A stretch of DNA of 64,000 bases, from contig NZ_ATZI01000008.1 of assembly GCF_000428125.1 (NCBI RefSeq), positions 62,001-126,000 on the forward strand, written 5' to 3'. Each line of letters opens with the position of its first letter. Position 1 is the first letter of the stretch. Of the stretch, positions 56,542-63,839 are shown one piece after another. Both the position numbers and the translations under genes were made by a program. The DNA comes from Bacteroides graminisolvens DSM 19988 = JCM 15093. GTDB lineage: Bacteria > Bacteroidota > Bacteroidia > Bacteroidales > Bacteroidaceae. The notes beneath the pieces are model-generated. The model was not told the DNA's origin. It saw only the letters and a list, made by a program, of their open reading frames with translations, and searched no databases.

Positions 56542-58137
56542 TTACTTGCTGTTTTTCTTTTTACGCGATAAGGTTTGTACACACTCTCTTCTGGGGATAA
56601 TAACAGATACCCCCTTGTAATTAATCTCGTCACGGATGATTTGTTTCATTTCATCGAAGTTTTTCTTCAGAGGAACCACTACACGAATATGCTCAGGCTC
56701 CACACCAAGTCCCATGCAGATAGCCTCAATGCGTCCTGTCCCGGCAGAATCCTGACCACCCGTCATCGCGGTTGTTTCATTGTCGGAAATCATAACGGTT
56801 ACATTGCTCTTCTCATTCACACAATCGAGCAAGCCCGTCATTCCGGAGTGTGTAAACGTAGAGTCACCAATCACGGCTACCGAAGGATACAAACCACCAT
56901 CGGCCGCCCCTTTGGCCATAGTAATAGAAGCCCCCATGTCCACGCATGAGTTGATTGCGTTGAACGGAGCGTTGGCCCCTAATGTGTAACAACCTATGTC
57001 ACTGAATACTTTGTGTTGCGGATACTCCTGATTCAATATCTCGTTTAGCGCATTGTACATGTCGCGGTGGCTGCAACCATCACACAAAGCCGGAGGTCTC
57101 ATTTCCACAACGGCAGGCGTGGTGAAGAACACCGAAGTACTTTTACCCAATGCCTTGGCAACAGAATCGGGCGTTAATTCTCCATCGGTTGAGAGCGTGC
57201 CATCCAAGCGACCTTTAACCTTGACGCCAATTCCCAGATACCCTTTGAGTTGCCTTTCAACAAAAGGCTGTCCGTCTTCCAGTACCAATATCTCATCACA
57301 AGACTCGGCCAATTGAGCCAATTGCTTTTTGGGAAGAGGATACTGTCCGATCTTCAAAACCGGATGCTCACAACCATCAGGATAATTCTCCATTAAATAA
57401 TTGTAAGCTATGCCACAGGCCACGATACCCAATTTCTTATTTGGTCCGTCGGTTAACGTGTTGTAGATAGAATTCTCAGACGCAGCAATCAATTCACTTT
57501 GAAGAGCAAGTAAAGCCTTATATCTCTTTCTGGCATTGCCCGGAAGCAAAATAAACTGTCGGGGATCTTTGCTGAAAGAAATTTCGTTTTGCGCCCTTAC
57601 CGCTTTCCGTTCAACCCCTGCGCGCGAGTGAGCCAGACGAGTAACGATGCGAAGCAAAACCGGTTCGCCGGTCTTTTCAGACAACTCGAACCCGCTGTAC
57701 ACCATGTCATACGCCTCCTGCTGGTTGCTGGGTTCCAGCATCGGAACCAGAGAAAAGTCGCCATAAAACCGGCTATCTTGTTCGTTTTGTGAAGAGTGCA
57801 TGCTGGGATCATCGGCAGCAACAACTATTACCCCACCGTTTACCCCCGTTACACCAGCGTTGATAAAACAATCGGCCGCTACATTCATCCCTACATGCTT
57901 CATGCAAACCAAAGCCCTTTTGCCGACAAACGACATGCCAAGAGCTGCTTCCATTGCTGTTTTTTCGTTGGCGCACCAATTACGGTGAATGTTTGAGTCA
58001 GTGTTTTTAAGCACAGCCTGAATGTATTCAGTAATTTCAGTGGAAGGTGTTCCGGGGTATGCATATACGCCCGATAAGCCAGCGTCTAATGCCGCTTGCG
58101 CAATGGCTTCGTCTCCTAGTAAAAGCTGTTTATCCAT
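56542..58137 (-). CDS. iorA: Indolepyruvate:ferredoxin oxidoreductase, alpha subunit (no C-terminal ferredoxin domain)
   Basis: 531 aa from MDKQLLLGDEA. The open frame runs 50 codons further upstream but overlaps mltG, so 58137 is preferred. N-terminal pyruvate-oxidoreductase domain (GLSGVYAYPGTPSTEI), middle domain, then the TPP domain (ALCDGCSHRD, FSDIGCYTLG, VIGDSTFTHSGMTGLLDC). It ends soon after SVIIPRRECVQTL; the C-terminal ferredoxin-like domain with two CxxCxxC clusters found in archaeal IorA (~600-640 aa) is absent. Electrons must then pass by another route or a separate ferredoxin. Confidence 0.92.
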   Translation of the reverse strand: MDKQLLLGDEAIAQAALDAGLSGVYAYPGTPSTEITEYIQAVLKNTDSNIHRNWCANEKTAMEAALGMSFVGKRALVCMKHVGMNVAADCFINAGVTGVNGGVIVVAADDPSMHSSQNEQDSRFYGDFSLVPMLEPSNQQEAYDMVYSGFELSEKTGEPVLLRIVTRLAHSRAGVERKAVRAQNEISFSKDPRQFILLPGNARKRYKALLALQSELIAASENSIYNTLTDGPNKKLGIVACGIAYNYLMENYPDGCEHPVLKIGQYPLPKKQLAQLAESCDEILVLEDGQPFVERQLKGYLGIGVKVKGRLDGTLSTDGELTPDSVAKALGKSTSVFFTTPAVVEMRPPALCDGCSHRDMYNALNEILNQEYPQHKVFSDIGCYTLGANAPFNAINSCVDMGASITMAKGAADGGLYPSVAVIGDSTFTHSGMTGLLDCVNEKSNVTVMISDNETTAMTGGQDSAGTGRIEAICMGLGVEPEHIRVVVPLKKNFDEMKQIIRDEINYKGVSVIIPRRECVQTLSRKKKNSK

Positions 58138-58174
58138 ATTTCTTTCTTTTGGTGTTAATCTGGTATTATATACT

Positions 58175-59212
58175 TTATTTATAAATGTTACGTTGGTTGA
58201 GAGCCTGCCAATACTTGCGTGCGTTGGCCATGTGTTCGGCATAGTTTGCCGCAAAATTATGAGTCCCCGAGAAATCCTCTTTGGCACACATATAAATGTA
58301 ATCGTGACGTGTGTAATTCAACACACTATCAATGCCTTTGACAGAAGGTATGCGGATGGGGCCCGGAGGCAAACCGATATTTCGGTACGTATTATAAGGC
58401 GAATTGATGTTCAGATGATTGTTCATGATACGCCTCAGTCCAAAATCCTGCAAGGCAAATTTAATGGTCGGATCGGCTTGCAACGGCATGGAAGCATGCA
58501 AACGATTGATGTATAGCCCCGCTACCATAGGCTTCTCGGCGTTATTGTTTGTTTCCTCCTCAACGATAGAAGCAATGGTAACCACCTCTTCCGGAGTAAA
58601 ACCGATGGATTTCGCTTTGGCCAGACGTTCACTGTTCCAGAAACGGCTGTGCTCCTTCTGCATCCGCTTGAAGAACTTATCCAGACTGATGTCCCAATAA
58701 ATTTGGTACGTATCCGGAATAAAAAGACAGATAACCGTTTCCTCTTTGTAGCCCAACTGCGCGCAGAAAGCAGAATCCAGTAGCTGTTTGGCAATTTCGG
58801 CTGAATCAATCATCAATTGTTTTCCCAAATAACCGGCCAACTTCTCTTTGGTTCGTTGGTTGCCGATAGTCAGATTCATAGGCTCCTGGTGCCCGCGTGC
58901 CAAACGCTTATAAACACGGTAGATATTATCGCCCGGATTGATTAAGTACCGCCCGGTATGTATGTGCTCACTGAAGTTCTGGTATTTGGCCAACAACCGA
59001 AACCCCTGAAAGTTACCCGGATTTCCGGCAGCAATAACCTTGTTAAACACAGAATCGGTATTGTCATCCTTGTCAATGTACACATATACTTTGTCAGACG
59101 GTTTGAACTGCGGATAAAGCAGATAATAATAGATAGTGCCCAAGGCACAAAGACTACACAATACACCTAAAGATATACCAATTAGTAGCTTTTTGTTCTT
59201 TCTTGAAGTCAT
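58175..59212 (-). CDS. mltG: Endolytic murein transglycosylase MltG (YceG)
   Basis: 345 aa from MTSRKNKKLL; the frame extends 8 codons further up, but a promoter -7 element at 59238-59245 places transcription start near there. A single N-terminal membrane helix (LLIGISLGVLCSLCALGTIYYYLL) anchors it in the inner membrane. A LysM-like domain follows, then the YceG catalytic region with ASIVEEETN (catalytic Glu) and INSPYNTYRNIGLPPGPI. It cuts nascent glycan strands. iorA starts 37 bp downstream. Confidence 0.94.
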   Translation of the reverse strand: MTSRKNKKLLIGISLGVLCSLCALGTIYYYLLYPQFKPSDKVYVYIDKDDNTDSVFNKVIAAGNPGNFQGFRLLAKYQNFSEHIHTGRYLINPGDNIYRVYKRLARGHQEPMNLTIGNQRTKEKLAGYLGKQLMIDSAEIAKQLLDSAFCAQLGYKEETVICLFIPDTYQIYWDISLDKFFKRMQKEHSRFWNSERLAKAKSIGFTPEEVVTIASIVEEETNNNAEKPMVAGLYINRLHASMPLQADPTIKFALQDFGLRRIMNNHLNINSPYNTYRNIGLPPGPIRIPSVKGIDSVLNYTRHDYIYMCAKEDFSGTHNFAANYAEHMANARKYWQALNQRNIYK

Positions 59213-59237
59213 TTGGCGAGTAAATTGAATTTGCACG

Positions 59238-59245
59238 CAAAGATA
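59238..59245 (-). promoter_or_regulatory. -7 promoter element of the mltG operon
   Basis: Minus-strand TATCTTTG followed by GC, 26 bp before ATG 59212; it argues against the longer mltG start at 59236. Confidence 0.6.
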
Positions 59246-59370
59246 TAAAGATTTGTAGTAATTGGCTTTAGTGTAGCGTGAAAATATTGGAAATCAGGAC
59301 AAAAAAGAGTGAGAACATCTCTAATTAGGAAGCTCTCACCGCGTTATTTGATTCTTGTAATTGAAAAGTC

Positions 59371-59616
59371 TCAGTCGCCTCGTTTGAAGAAAGACGCTAT
59401 CCACAAAAGAAGAATAGCTCCAACTGTTGAAGTGGTTAAGTTACCGATAATACTTGTTGTTTGGAATCCTAGCAGACTGAATACCCAGCCACCCAGCACA
59501 CCGCCCACAATTCCTAATAATAAGTTTGTGAATAAACCGAACCCGCCACCACGAGTAATTTTCCCTGCCAGATAACCGGCAAGTATACCAATGAGTATGT
59601 ACCAAATAAAATTCAT
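59371..59616 (-). CDS. GlsB/YeaQ/YmgE-family membrane protein
   Basis: 81 aa from MNFIWYILIG; an in-frame ATG 15 codons upstream is less likely. Three hydrophobic helices with small-residue motifs (GILAGYLAGKITRGGG, LLGIVGGVLGGWVF, GAILLLWIASFFKRGD) match the transglycosylase-associated/GlsB family, small stress-induced inner-membrane proteins. It stands alone at the boundary between core genes and the accessory region. Confidence 0.9.
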   Translation of the reverse strand: MNFIWYILIGILAGYLAGKITRGGGFGLFTNLLLGIVGGVLGGWVFSLLGFQTTSIIGNLTTSTVGAILLLWIASFFKRGD

Positions 59617-59734
59617 AACTTTCTTTATTAATGATTTAATAATTGTATTAAGTAATAACACGGTAGAAGTAAAAAAGTTTTTATAAAGAAGAGTCGGGGA
59701 TCACTGATGCTAATATATTGCTTACATCCCATAT

Positions 59735-59940
59735 TTTTTCCGTAATTTTAGTAGCTCATTTAATTAAGTATTGCTTGAACTCATTGCCTTCATTTTTATT
59801 AATGGAAGATGTTTTTTTGAATGAGTGCTAGGAAAGAGAATGTTTTATTTTTCAAAACGTGTGATATTAAAAAAAAAGTAAGTTTACTCTTAAAAAGTCT
59901 CTGTCAGGATCCTTTTGAAAGATGCCATTTTTCATAAAAT
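59735..59940 (-). pseudogene. Decayed partial copy of the 62-kb immunity-like gene
   Basis: On the minus strand this stretch matches the gene at 62070-62723: a WHLSK block, then SKLTF, ISHVLKNKTFSFL, LIQK and NEFK-x-YLI. The matching middle portion is missing (two internal deletions), frames shift and stops are present. Beyond the stop it also matches 60745-60787, the severed tail of the other copy (TTCCGTAATT, TAGNTCATTT). So it is a broken paralogue or duplicated 3' end. Nucleotide similarity is still obvious by eye. Confidence 0.8.
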
Positions 59941-59976
59941 TTAATTAAGATGTGATCAAAATCTCATATAATGTAT

Positions 59977-59984
59977 TACATTTG
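59977..59984 (+). promoter_or_regulatory. Possible -7 element for the 120-aa membrane protein
   Basis: TACATTTG matches TAnnTTTG and is followed by CC; 170 bp upstream of the gene, with no -33 box. Tentative. Confidence 0.3.
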
Positions 59985-60153
59985 CCGCTGCTGATTAAAA
60001 AGGGGGAGGTGCTCGCCATATGTCTATTTAGTTGATGAACGGATCGTTGAACATAATCCAACAGCTTGCAGAGGAAGAAAGCTCAATCTGCAACTACAGT
60101 TTGAATAGTAAGTTCGAATATAATGTTTACTTATACAAATAAATTATTGGAAG

Positions 60154-60516
60154 ATGATAAAAAGAAATAAGGTAATCATATTGTATATAGTTGCTTTTTT
60201 TACTTTAATTTGGGTTTTATATTCAAATATAAATGTTGCAATACAAACTACCGTAACATTTTTTGGTATATCATTCTTTGTCTATACTTTAATCTTTATT
60301 TATAAACGATTAAAAAGCAATAAATTTAGATTTAGTGGAGCTATATCTAGGAAAGAATGGCTGTTTTCTGCTATTGCAATCATTGTTATTTGGGCACTCT
60401 TTTTGACTGTACTATCAGAAACTAGCCTGATTTTCGCAACAAGTGTGTCTTCTATTTTACTTGTAGGACTATTTATATACGACAAAGTTAAAACAATAAT
60501 AGCAAAATTATTTTAG
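60154..60516 (+). CDS. Small four-helix membrane protein, unknown function
   Basis: 120-aa protein not recognised. Four hydrophobic helices (about 7-26, 30-48, 68-87, 90-108), with positive residues between helices 2 and 3 (YKRLKSNKFR) and a basic, hydrophobic end (KTIIAKLF). It is AT-rich and alone on the plus strand inside a region of minus-strand immunity-like genes and insertion elements. It could be an immunity or transport-like accessory protein, but nothing proves it. Confidence 0.6.
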   Translation: MIKRNKVIILYIVAFFTLIWVLYSNINVAIQTTVTFFGISFFVYTLIFIYKRLKSNKFRFSGAISRKEWLFSAIAIIVIWALFLTVLSETSLIFATSVSSILLVGLFIYDKVKTIIAKLF

Positions 60517-60711
60517 GCGAGTGCTATTGCTGCAGAATATACGAATAATATAGTAAAGCTCCCTTAATATCAGTGAGTGTTCGAAAAATATATGCATCTA
60601 GCGCTCCTTTTCGTCAACTACCCAATTGTTCCATCTCTGAAGTGTTTTTTTTACAGTGCCCAAATACTGGCTTTTTATTGAATTTTGCTGTTAATTTCCA
60701 ACAATTATTAT

Positions 60712-60787
60712 CTATTGTATATGTTCAATCTCTTTTCTGACCATTTGCTCACATCTCATACGTTTTCCGTAATTAATTAGTTCATTT
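60712..60787 (-). pseudogene. Severed 3' end of the 62-kb gene, displaced by IS insertion
   Basis: Removing the IS and one 9-bp duplication rejoins this stretch in frame with 62086-62723 and adds INYGKRMRCEQMVRKEIEHI-Q and a TAG stop (60712-60714). This predicts an ancestral protein of about 234 aa instead of 217. Confidence 0.8.
60779..60787. repeat. Left target-site duplication of the IS4-family element
   Basis: AGTTCATTT directly abuts the left inverted repeat and recurs at 62086-62094. Confidence 0.85.
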
Positions 60788-62085
60788 CATTAGTGTCCAC
60801 TAAAATAAATTAAGAGTTAATTGACCATCTTCAGTATCACATACAGGTTCATTAGCAAAGATATCTTTGATCGGAGTCTTGTCAAACAGGGAAGCGATCA
60901 AAATTCGCAACACTTCGTATGTCGTCCTATGCGATTTAAGGTCATGCTCTATAATAGCTACCATGCAATAAGCTGTGATAGAGGTAAATATCTGGATTCT
61001 AACAGCACTTTCAGTTGTCCCCCAGAAGGACTTAATCTTAAGATGTTGCTTAATCCATTTAAAAAAGAGTTCCACTCGCCAACAATATTTATACAAGAGG
61101 GCAACTTGCAGAGCAGGTATTTCCAAGTTGTTGGTCAGGTAGACAAAAGTTCGGTTCAAATCAGCTGCATAGTAGACAACTCTGCGAAGTTTTTCCGGAT
61201 ACTTCTTGGCAGTGTTGTAACCTGTCAGTTCTATAAGTTGATCAGAGAGTATGCCATTTTTATTATGGTTGACATCAAGTTCTTCAAGGATTTCATATTG
61301 GAGATTCCCTCTTTGCCGTATAACAAAAAACGATTCAATTTCTGTAATATGAAAGAGTCTCTTCAAATCAAAATATCCACGGTCAAAAATGTAATAAGCC
61401 CCTGGCTGATAAGGAATAGAGTCCATTGCATTCTGATCATGAAGCTTTGCTTGAGTAACATGTCTGTACGTGGGTATGTCTGTTTCAACATCGTAAAGCG
61501 TATGCATTTTGATACCAGCCTTAGTGTGTCTGAACTTTGCCCACCAGAAGACACGCAAACAAAGGTCGATAGTGGTCGAGTCAAAGGCATATACCTGTCC
61601 GTCTATCTCAAAATCTTTGTTGATTCGTTTCTTTCTTGCAATATCAATCATCCGATAAGCAAACTCCTCAAAGATTTTGGGTTCTCGTCGTTCGTTGACT
61701 TTTGCAAGATTACTTCTCGTTACATGCTTGCCAAAGCCAAGATGATACGCTTTGCTTCCATGAGCTGCGAGAGTTGTCACAAGATCACGAAGACTGTCAC
61801 GGTTACTCAACTGCCCGAACATCATTACGAGGAGTTGATTCCAGCACGTAAAGTGCTTCACATATTTGTTACCTTCGTATTTCATGACAATTGCATCAAA
61901 AACTCTTTGAGGCAGGAACTCTACAAGTTGAGAGAATATATATTTTCCGGTGTTCATCGAATGAGTGGTTTGCTTATTGGTTGCAAATGTAATCCATTCA
62001 AATCGTCACGCAGGAATATGAACTCTAATGCATTGTTATTTAATAACTTACGGGGGAATTCGCTAATCTTTAGTGGACACTAGTG
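60788..62085. mobile_element. IS4-family insertion sequence, complete
   Basis: 1298-bp element. Left end CATTAGTGTCCACTAAA and right end (reverse complement) CACTAGTGTCCACTAAA form a 17-bp inverted repeat with one mismatch. A 9-bp direct repeat AGTTCATTT flanks it. It holds one transposase on the minus strand. The preserved duplication and ends suggest a recent insertion. Confidence 0.9.
60800..61957 (-). CDS. IS4-family transposase
   Basis: 385-aa DDE transposase. N-terminal DUF4372-like region (FSQLVEFLPQRVFDAIV, CWNQLLVMMFGQLSNRDSLRDL), first Asp in AFDSTTIDL, second in IFDRGYFDL, and the Glu region YKYCWRVELFFKWIKQHLK (Y-x2-C-x3-E-x6-K, where most IS4 members have Arg in place of Cys). 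The stop overlaps the terminal repeat. Length is normal, so it looks intact apart from the Arg-to-Cys difference, which could matter for activity. Confidence 0.92.
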   Translation of the reverse strand: MNTGKYIFSQLVEFLPQRVFDAIVMKYEGNKYVKHFTCWNQLLVMMFGQLSNRDSLRDLVTTLAAHGSKAYHLGFGKHVTRSNLAKVNERREPKIFEEFAYRMIDIARKKRINKDFEIDGQVYAFDSTTIDLCLRVFWWAKFRHTKAGIKMHTLYDVETDIPTYRHVTQAKLHDQNAMDSIPYQPGAYYIFDRGYFDLKRLFHITEIESFFVIRQRGNLQYEILEELDVNHNKNGILSDQLIELTGYNTAKKYPEKLRRVVYYAADLNRTFVYLTNNLEIPALQVALLYKYCWRVELFFKWIKQHLKIKSFWGTTESAVRIQIFTSITAYCMVAIIEHDLKSHRTTYEVLRILIASLFDKTPIKDIFANEPVCDTEDGQLTLNLF

Positions 62086-62723
62086 AGTTCATTTATTAAA
62101 TATTTCTTAAACTCATTACCTCCATTTTTATTAATGGAAGATATTTTTTGAATGAGTTCAAGGAATGAGAATGTTTTATTTTTCAAAACGTGTGATATTA
62201 AAAAAGTAAGTTTACTTCTAAAAAGATTCCAACTCGCAGATTCTTTTTGTAGGAAAAATAGGCAGGTTTGTGATAAGATAACAAGACCTGCTTCAGGAAC
62301 TATGTCACAGTAATATAATACCAGTGGAAAGCCTTTGTCAGGATCCTTTTGGAAGTAATAAATTATAAAATCTTCATATATAACACTGTGATATTTTAAT
62401 TGTAGCATTGCCTCAACTAATGTATAGTTCCAATGATCATCTTTTGAAAGATGCCATTCTTTATATAATTCTTCAAGTTTGGGAGCAAGTTCAATTGCAT
62501 TTATTTCAACTATTGTTTTCAATGCGACTGAACGATAATTATTGTTATTGAACTCTACTTCATTTAAAAAGAATTTTAATATGCTTTCTTTATCATCCTC
62601 CACTGTAACAGATAGTTTAGAAGATAGCTGGTGAATAAATTCACCGCCACCATCCTTGTAATGATTAGCGTTGTATTCGCATTCTATAGTGCGAAGAATA
62701 TTAATTATTGTATCTGTATTCAT
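62070..62723 (-). CDS. Unknown helical (HEAT-like) protein, immunity-type, C-terminus replaced by IS insertion
   Basis: 217-aa acidic-to-neutral, mostly alpha-helical protein without signal peptide or membrane helix; helix pairs such as SVALKTIVEINAIELAPKLEELY and NYTLVEAMLQLK suggest HEAT-like repeats, as in many immunity proteins of polymorphic toxin loci. No family recognised. The last four residues (TSVH) and the stop are supplied by the IS end; 21 native residues were lost. A broken second copy lies at 59735-59940. The next gene upstream, 44 bp away on the same strand, is also unknown and immunity-like. Role is inference. Confidence 0.65.
   Translation of the reverse strand: MNTDTIINILRTIECEYNANHYKDGGGEFIHQLSSKLSVTVEDDKESILKFFLNEVEFNNNNYRSVALKTIVEINAIELAPKLEELYKEWHLSKDDHWNYTLVEAMLQLKYHSVIYEDFIIYYFQKDPDKGFPLVLYYCDIVPEAGLVILSQTCLFFLQKESASWNLFRSKLTFLISHVLKNKTFSFLELIQKISSINKNGGNEFKKYLINELTSVH
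62086..62094. repeat. Right target-site duplication of the IS4-family element
   Basis: AGTTCATTT immediately after the right inverted repeat, identical to 60779-60787, inside the coding sequence of the gene at 62070-62723. Confidence 0.85.
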
Positions 62724-62767
62724 GGTAATTAGATGTTTTGTAAAGTGTAATTGTAAGCTCGTTTAAG

Positions 62768-63211
62768 CTATACAATCAATTCTTTCGTGTAAGATATATA
62801 GTCACTCAGCCCCCAATAACAGCCCTGTCCTTGTTTAGAGTTCCATTCTTCAATGACTTTTTTTTTAATATTTAAACTTTTGGATACTTCATAACTATCT
62901 GTATCATATACACGTAAAAAGATCTCTTTATGATCTTTGTCGTAGATGCGATAAAACATAAAAACATCTAATAAATTGTGGGATTGAATATACTCCTTAA
63001 GCCATGAAATGCTATTAGTATTTAATATGAAAAAGCGGTCCGTATCGTATAATTTGTTTTTATTAGAATATTCAAATTGGGAAAAAGAGTTAAAATCAGG
63101 AAAGGAATGTAGTATAAGGCTCTCCATCATAACACCATCTAAATGGAATGTGGACCCGTAAGGTATCTTATCTAGAACCGTACAAAGCATTTCGATTTTA
63201 AGATCATCCAT
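62768..63211 (-). CDS. Unknown small soluble protein, immunity-like
   Basis: 147-aa protein with no signal peptide; acidic and aromatic-rich (FMFYRIYDKDHKEIFLRVYD, QGQGCYWGLSDYI). Not recognised. It precedes the 217-aa gene by 44 bp on the same strand, so they are probably co-transcribed. Low GC, small size and unique sequence next to another such gene recall orphan immunity-gene arrays of polymorphic or contact-dependent toxins; no toxin gene is visible in the window. The CRISPR remnant begins about 110 bp upstream. Confidence 0.6.
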   Translation of the reverse strand: MDDLKIEMLCTVLDKIPYGSTFHLDGVMMESLILHSFPDFNSFSQFEYSNKNKLYDTDRFFILNTNSISWLKEYIQSHNLLDVFMFYRIYDKDHKEIFLRVYDTDSYEVSKSLNIKKKVIEEWNSKQGQGCYWGLSDYISYTKELIV

Positions 63212-63322
63212 ATACTTACTAATTTAGGGGAAATACTGCTGCAATATATGGAATTCTTTTCGTCCACGCAAGATGATATGTGAAAATGCATTTTTAAAAT
63301 GATTATTGATATTATTGGCTTT

Positions 63323-63471
63323 GTTTCAATTCCATAAGGTACAATTAAAAGAATGACAGAATGCCAGCATCAAGTAAAGGATATGTGTTTCAATTCCATA
63401 AGGTACAATTAAAAGAAAAAATCAATTGGAAAAGATGCTTTTACCTCTGCGGTTTCAATTCCATAAGGTAC
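63323..63471 (-). CRISPR. CRISPR remnant: two full repeats, two spacers, one truncated repeat
   Basis: Repeat starts at 63323, 63387 and 63452 (spacing 64 and 65 bp). The repeat is at least 29 bp, begins GTTTCAATTCCATAAGGTAC and ends AATTAAAAG; copies one and two are identical. Copy three keeps only its first 20 bp. Spacers: 63352-63386 (35 bp) and 63416-63451 (36 bp), unrelated to each other. Read on the minus strand the repeat ends ATTGAAAC, the usual 5' handle of type I-B/III crRNAs, so transcription is assigned to minus and the leader would lie beyond the IS3 element. No cas gene is visible. Confidence 0.85.
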
Positions 63472-63572
63472 TGTGTGCTTCCTGTCAGCTTCCCTTTTTT
63501 GTGTGCTTCCCTTTAAGTCGGACTGTTTGTAATTAGACAAATCTTATTAAATTTGTCAAGGAGGAATAAAAG

Positions 63573-63839
63573 ATGAAAAAGTCAAGACACAGTGAGCATG
63601 AAATCGTAAAAGCAGTCAATCAGCTTGATAGTGGTTTATCTACAGATGTTATCTGTCGTGAATATGGTATATCTCGTGCTACTCTTTATAATTGGAGATC
63701 GAAGTACAGCGGCATGGATTCAAGCCATATTAAGCGCTTGAAAGAGCTTGAAGAAGAGAATCGTCGCCTAAAGCAGATGTATGCTGATATAGCTTTAGAT
63801 AATAAGATCCTAAAGGATGTCATCGAAAAAAAGCTATAG
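63573..63839 (+). CDS. IS3-family transposase OrfA
   Basis: 88-aa DNA-binding subunit: helix-turn-helix (STDVICREYGISRATLYNWRS, here about residues 19-40) and a leucine-zipper-like helix (LKELEEENRRLKQMYADIAL). A strong Shine-Dalgarno AAGGAGG lies at 63558-63564, 8 bp before ATG, unusual for Bacteroides genes. It ends just after the slippery A-AAA-AAG sequence; by -1 frameshifting it would be fused to OrfB. Confidence 0.92.
   Translation: MKKSRHSEHEIVKAVNQLDSGLSTDVICREYGISRATLYNWRSKYSGMDSSHIKRLKELEEENRRLKQMYADIALDNKILKDVIEKKL
63827..63833 (+). promoter_or_regulatory. Programmed -1 frameshift site in the IS3 element
   Basis: A-AAA-AAG in the orfA reading frame (codons AAA at 63828 and AAG at 63831), two codons before the orfA stop; the -1 frame stays open into orfB. 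This is the classic IS3-family heptamer. Confidence 0.8.

Larger units (their letters stand above)
59617..60153. other. AT-rich gap with gene debris between GlsB and the 120-aa membrane protein
   Basis: Besides the pseudogene at 59735-59940 and the -7-like element at 59977-59984, this stretch has two short overlapping open frames: MNGSLNIIQQLAEEESS... (35 codons, 60035-60142) and, one frame over, a ~39-codon frame with no start (contains VYLVDERIVEHNP) ending near 60108. Neither is recognised; they may be the tail of a lost gene. Confidence 0.5.

Noticed and set aside
58138..58287. 50-codon N-terminal extension of iorA
   Set aside because: It overlaps mltG coding sequence in another frame; IorA proteins begin at the MDKQLLLGDEA-type segment.
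60821..62083. 420-codon plus-strand frame
   Set aside because: It is the antisense shadow of the IS4 transposase, which has clear DDE motifs on the minus strand.
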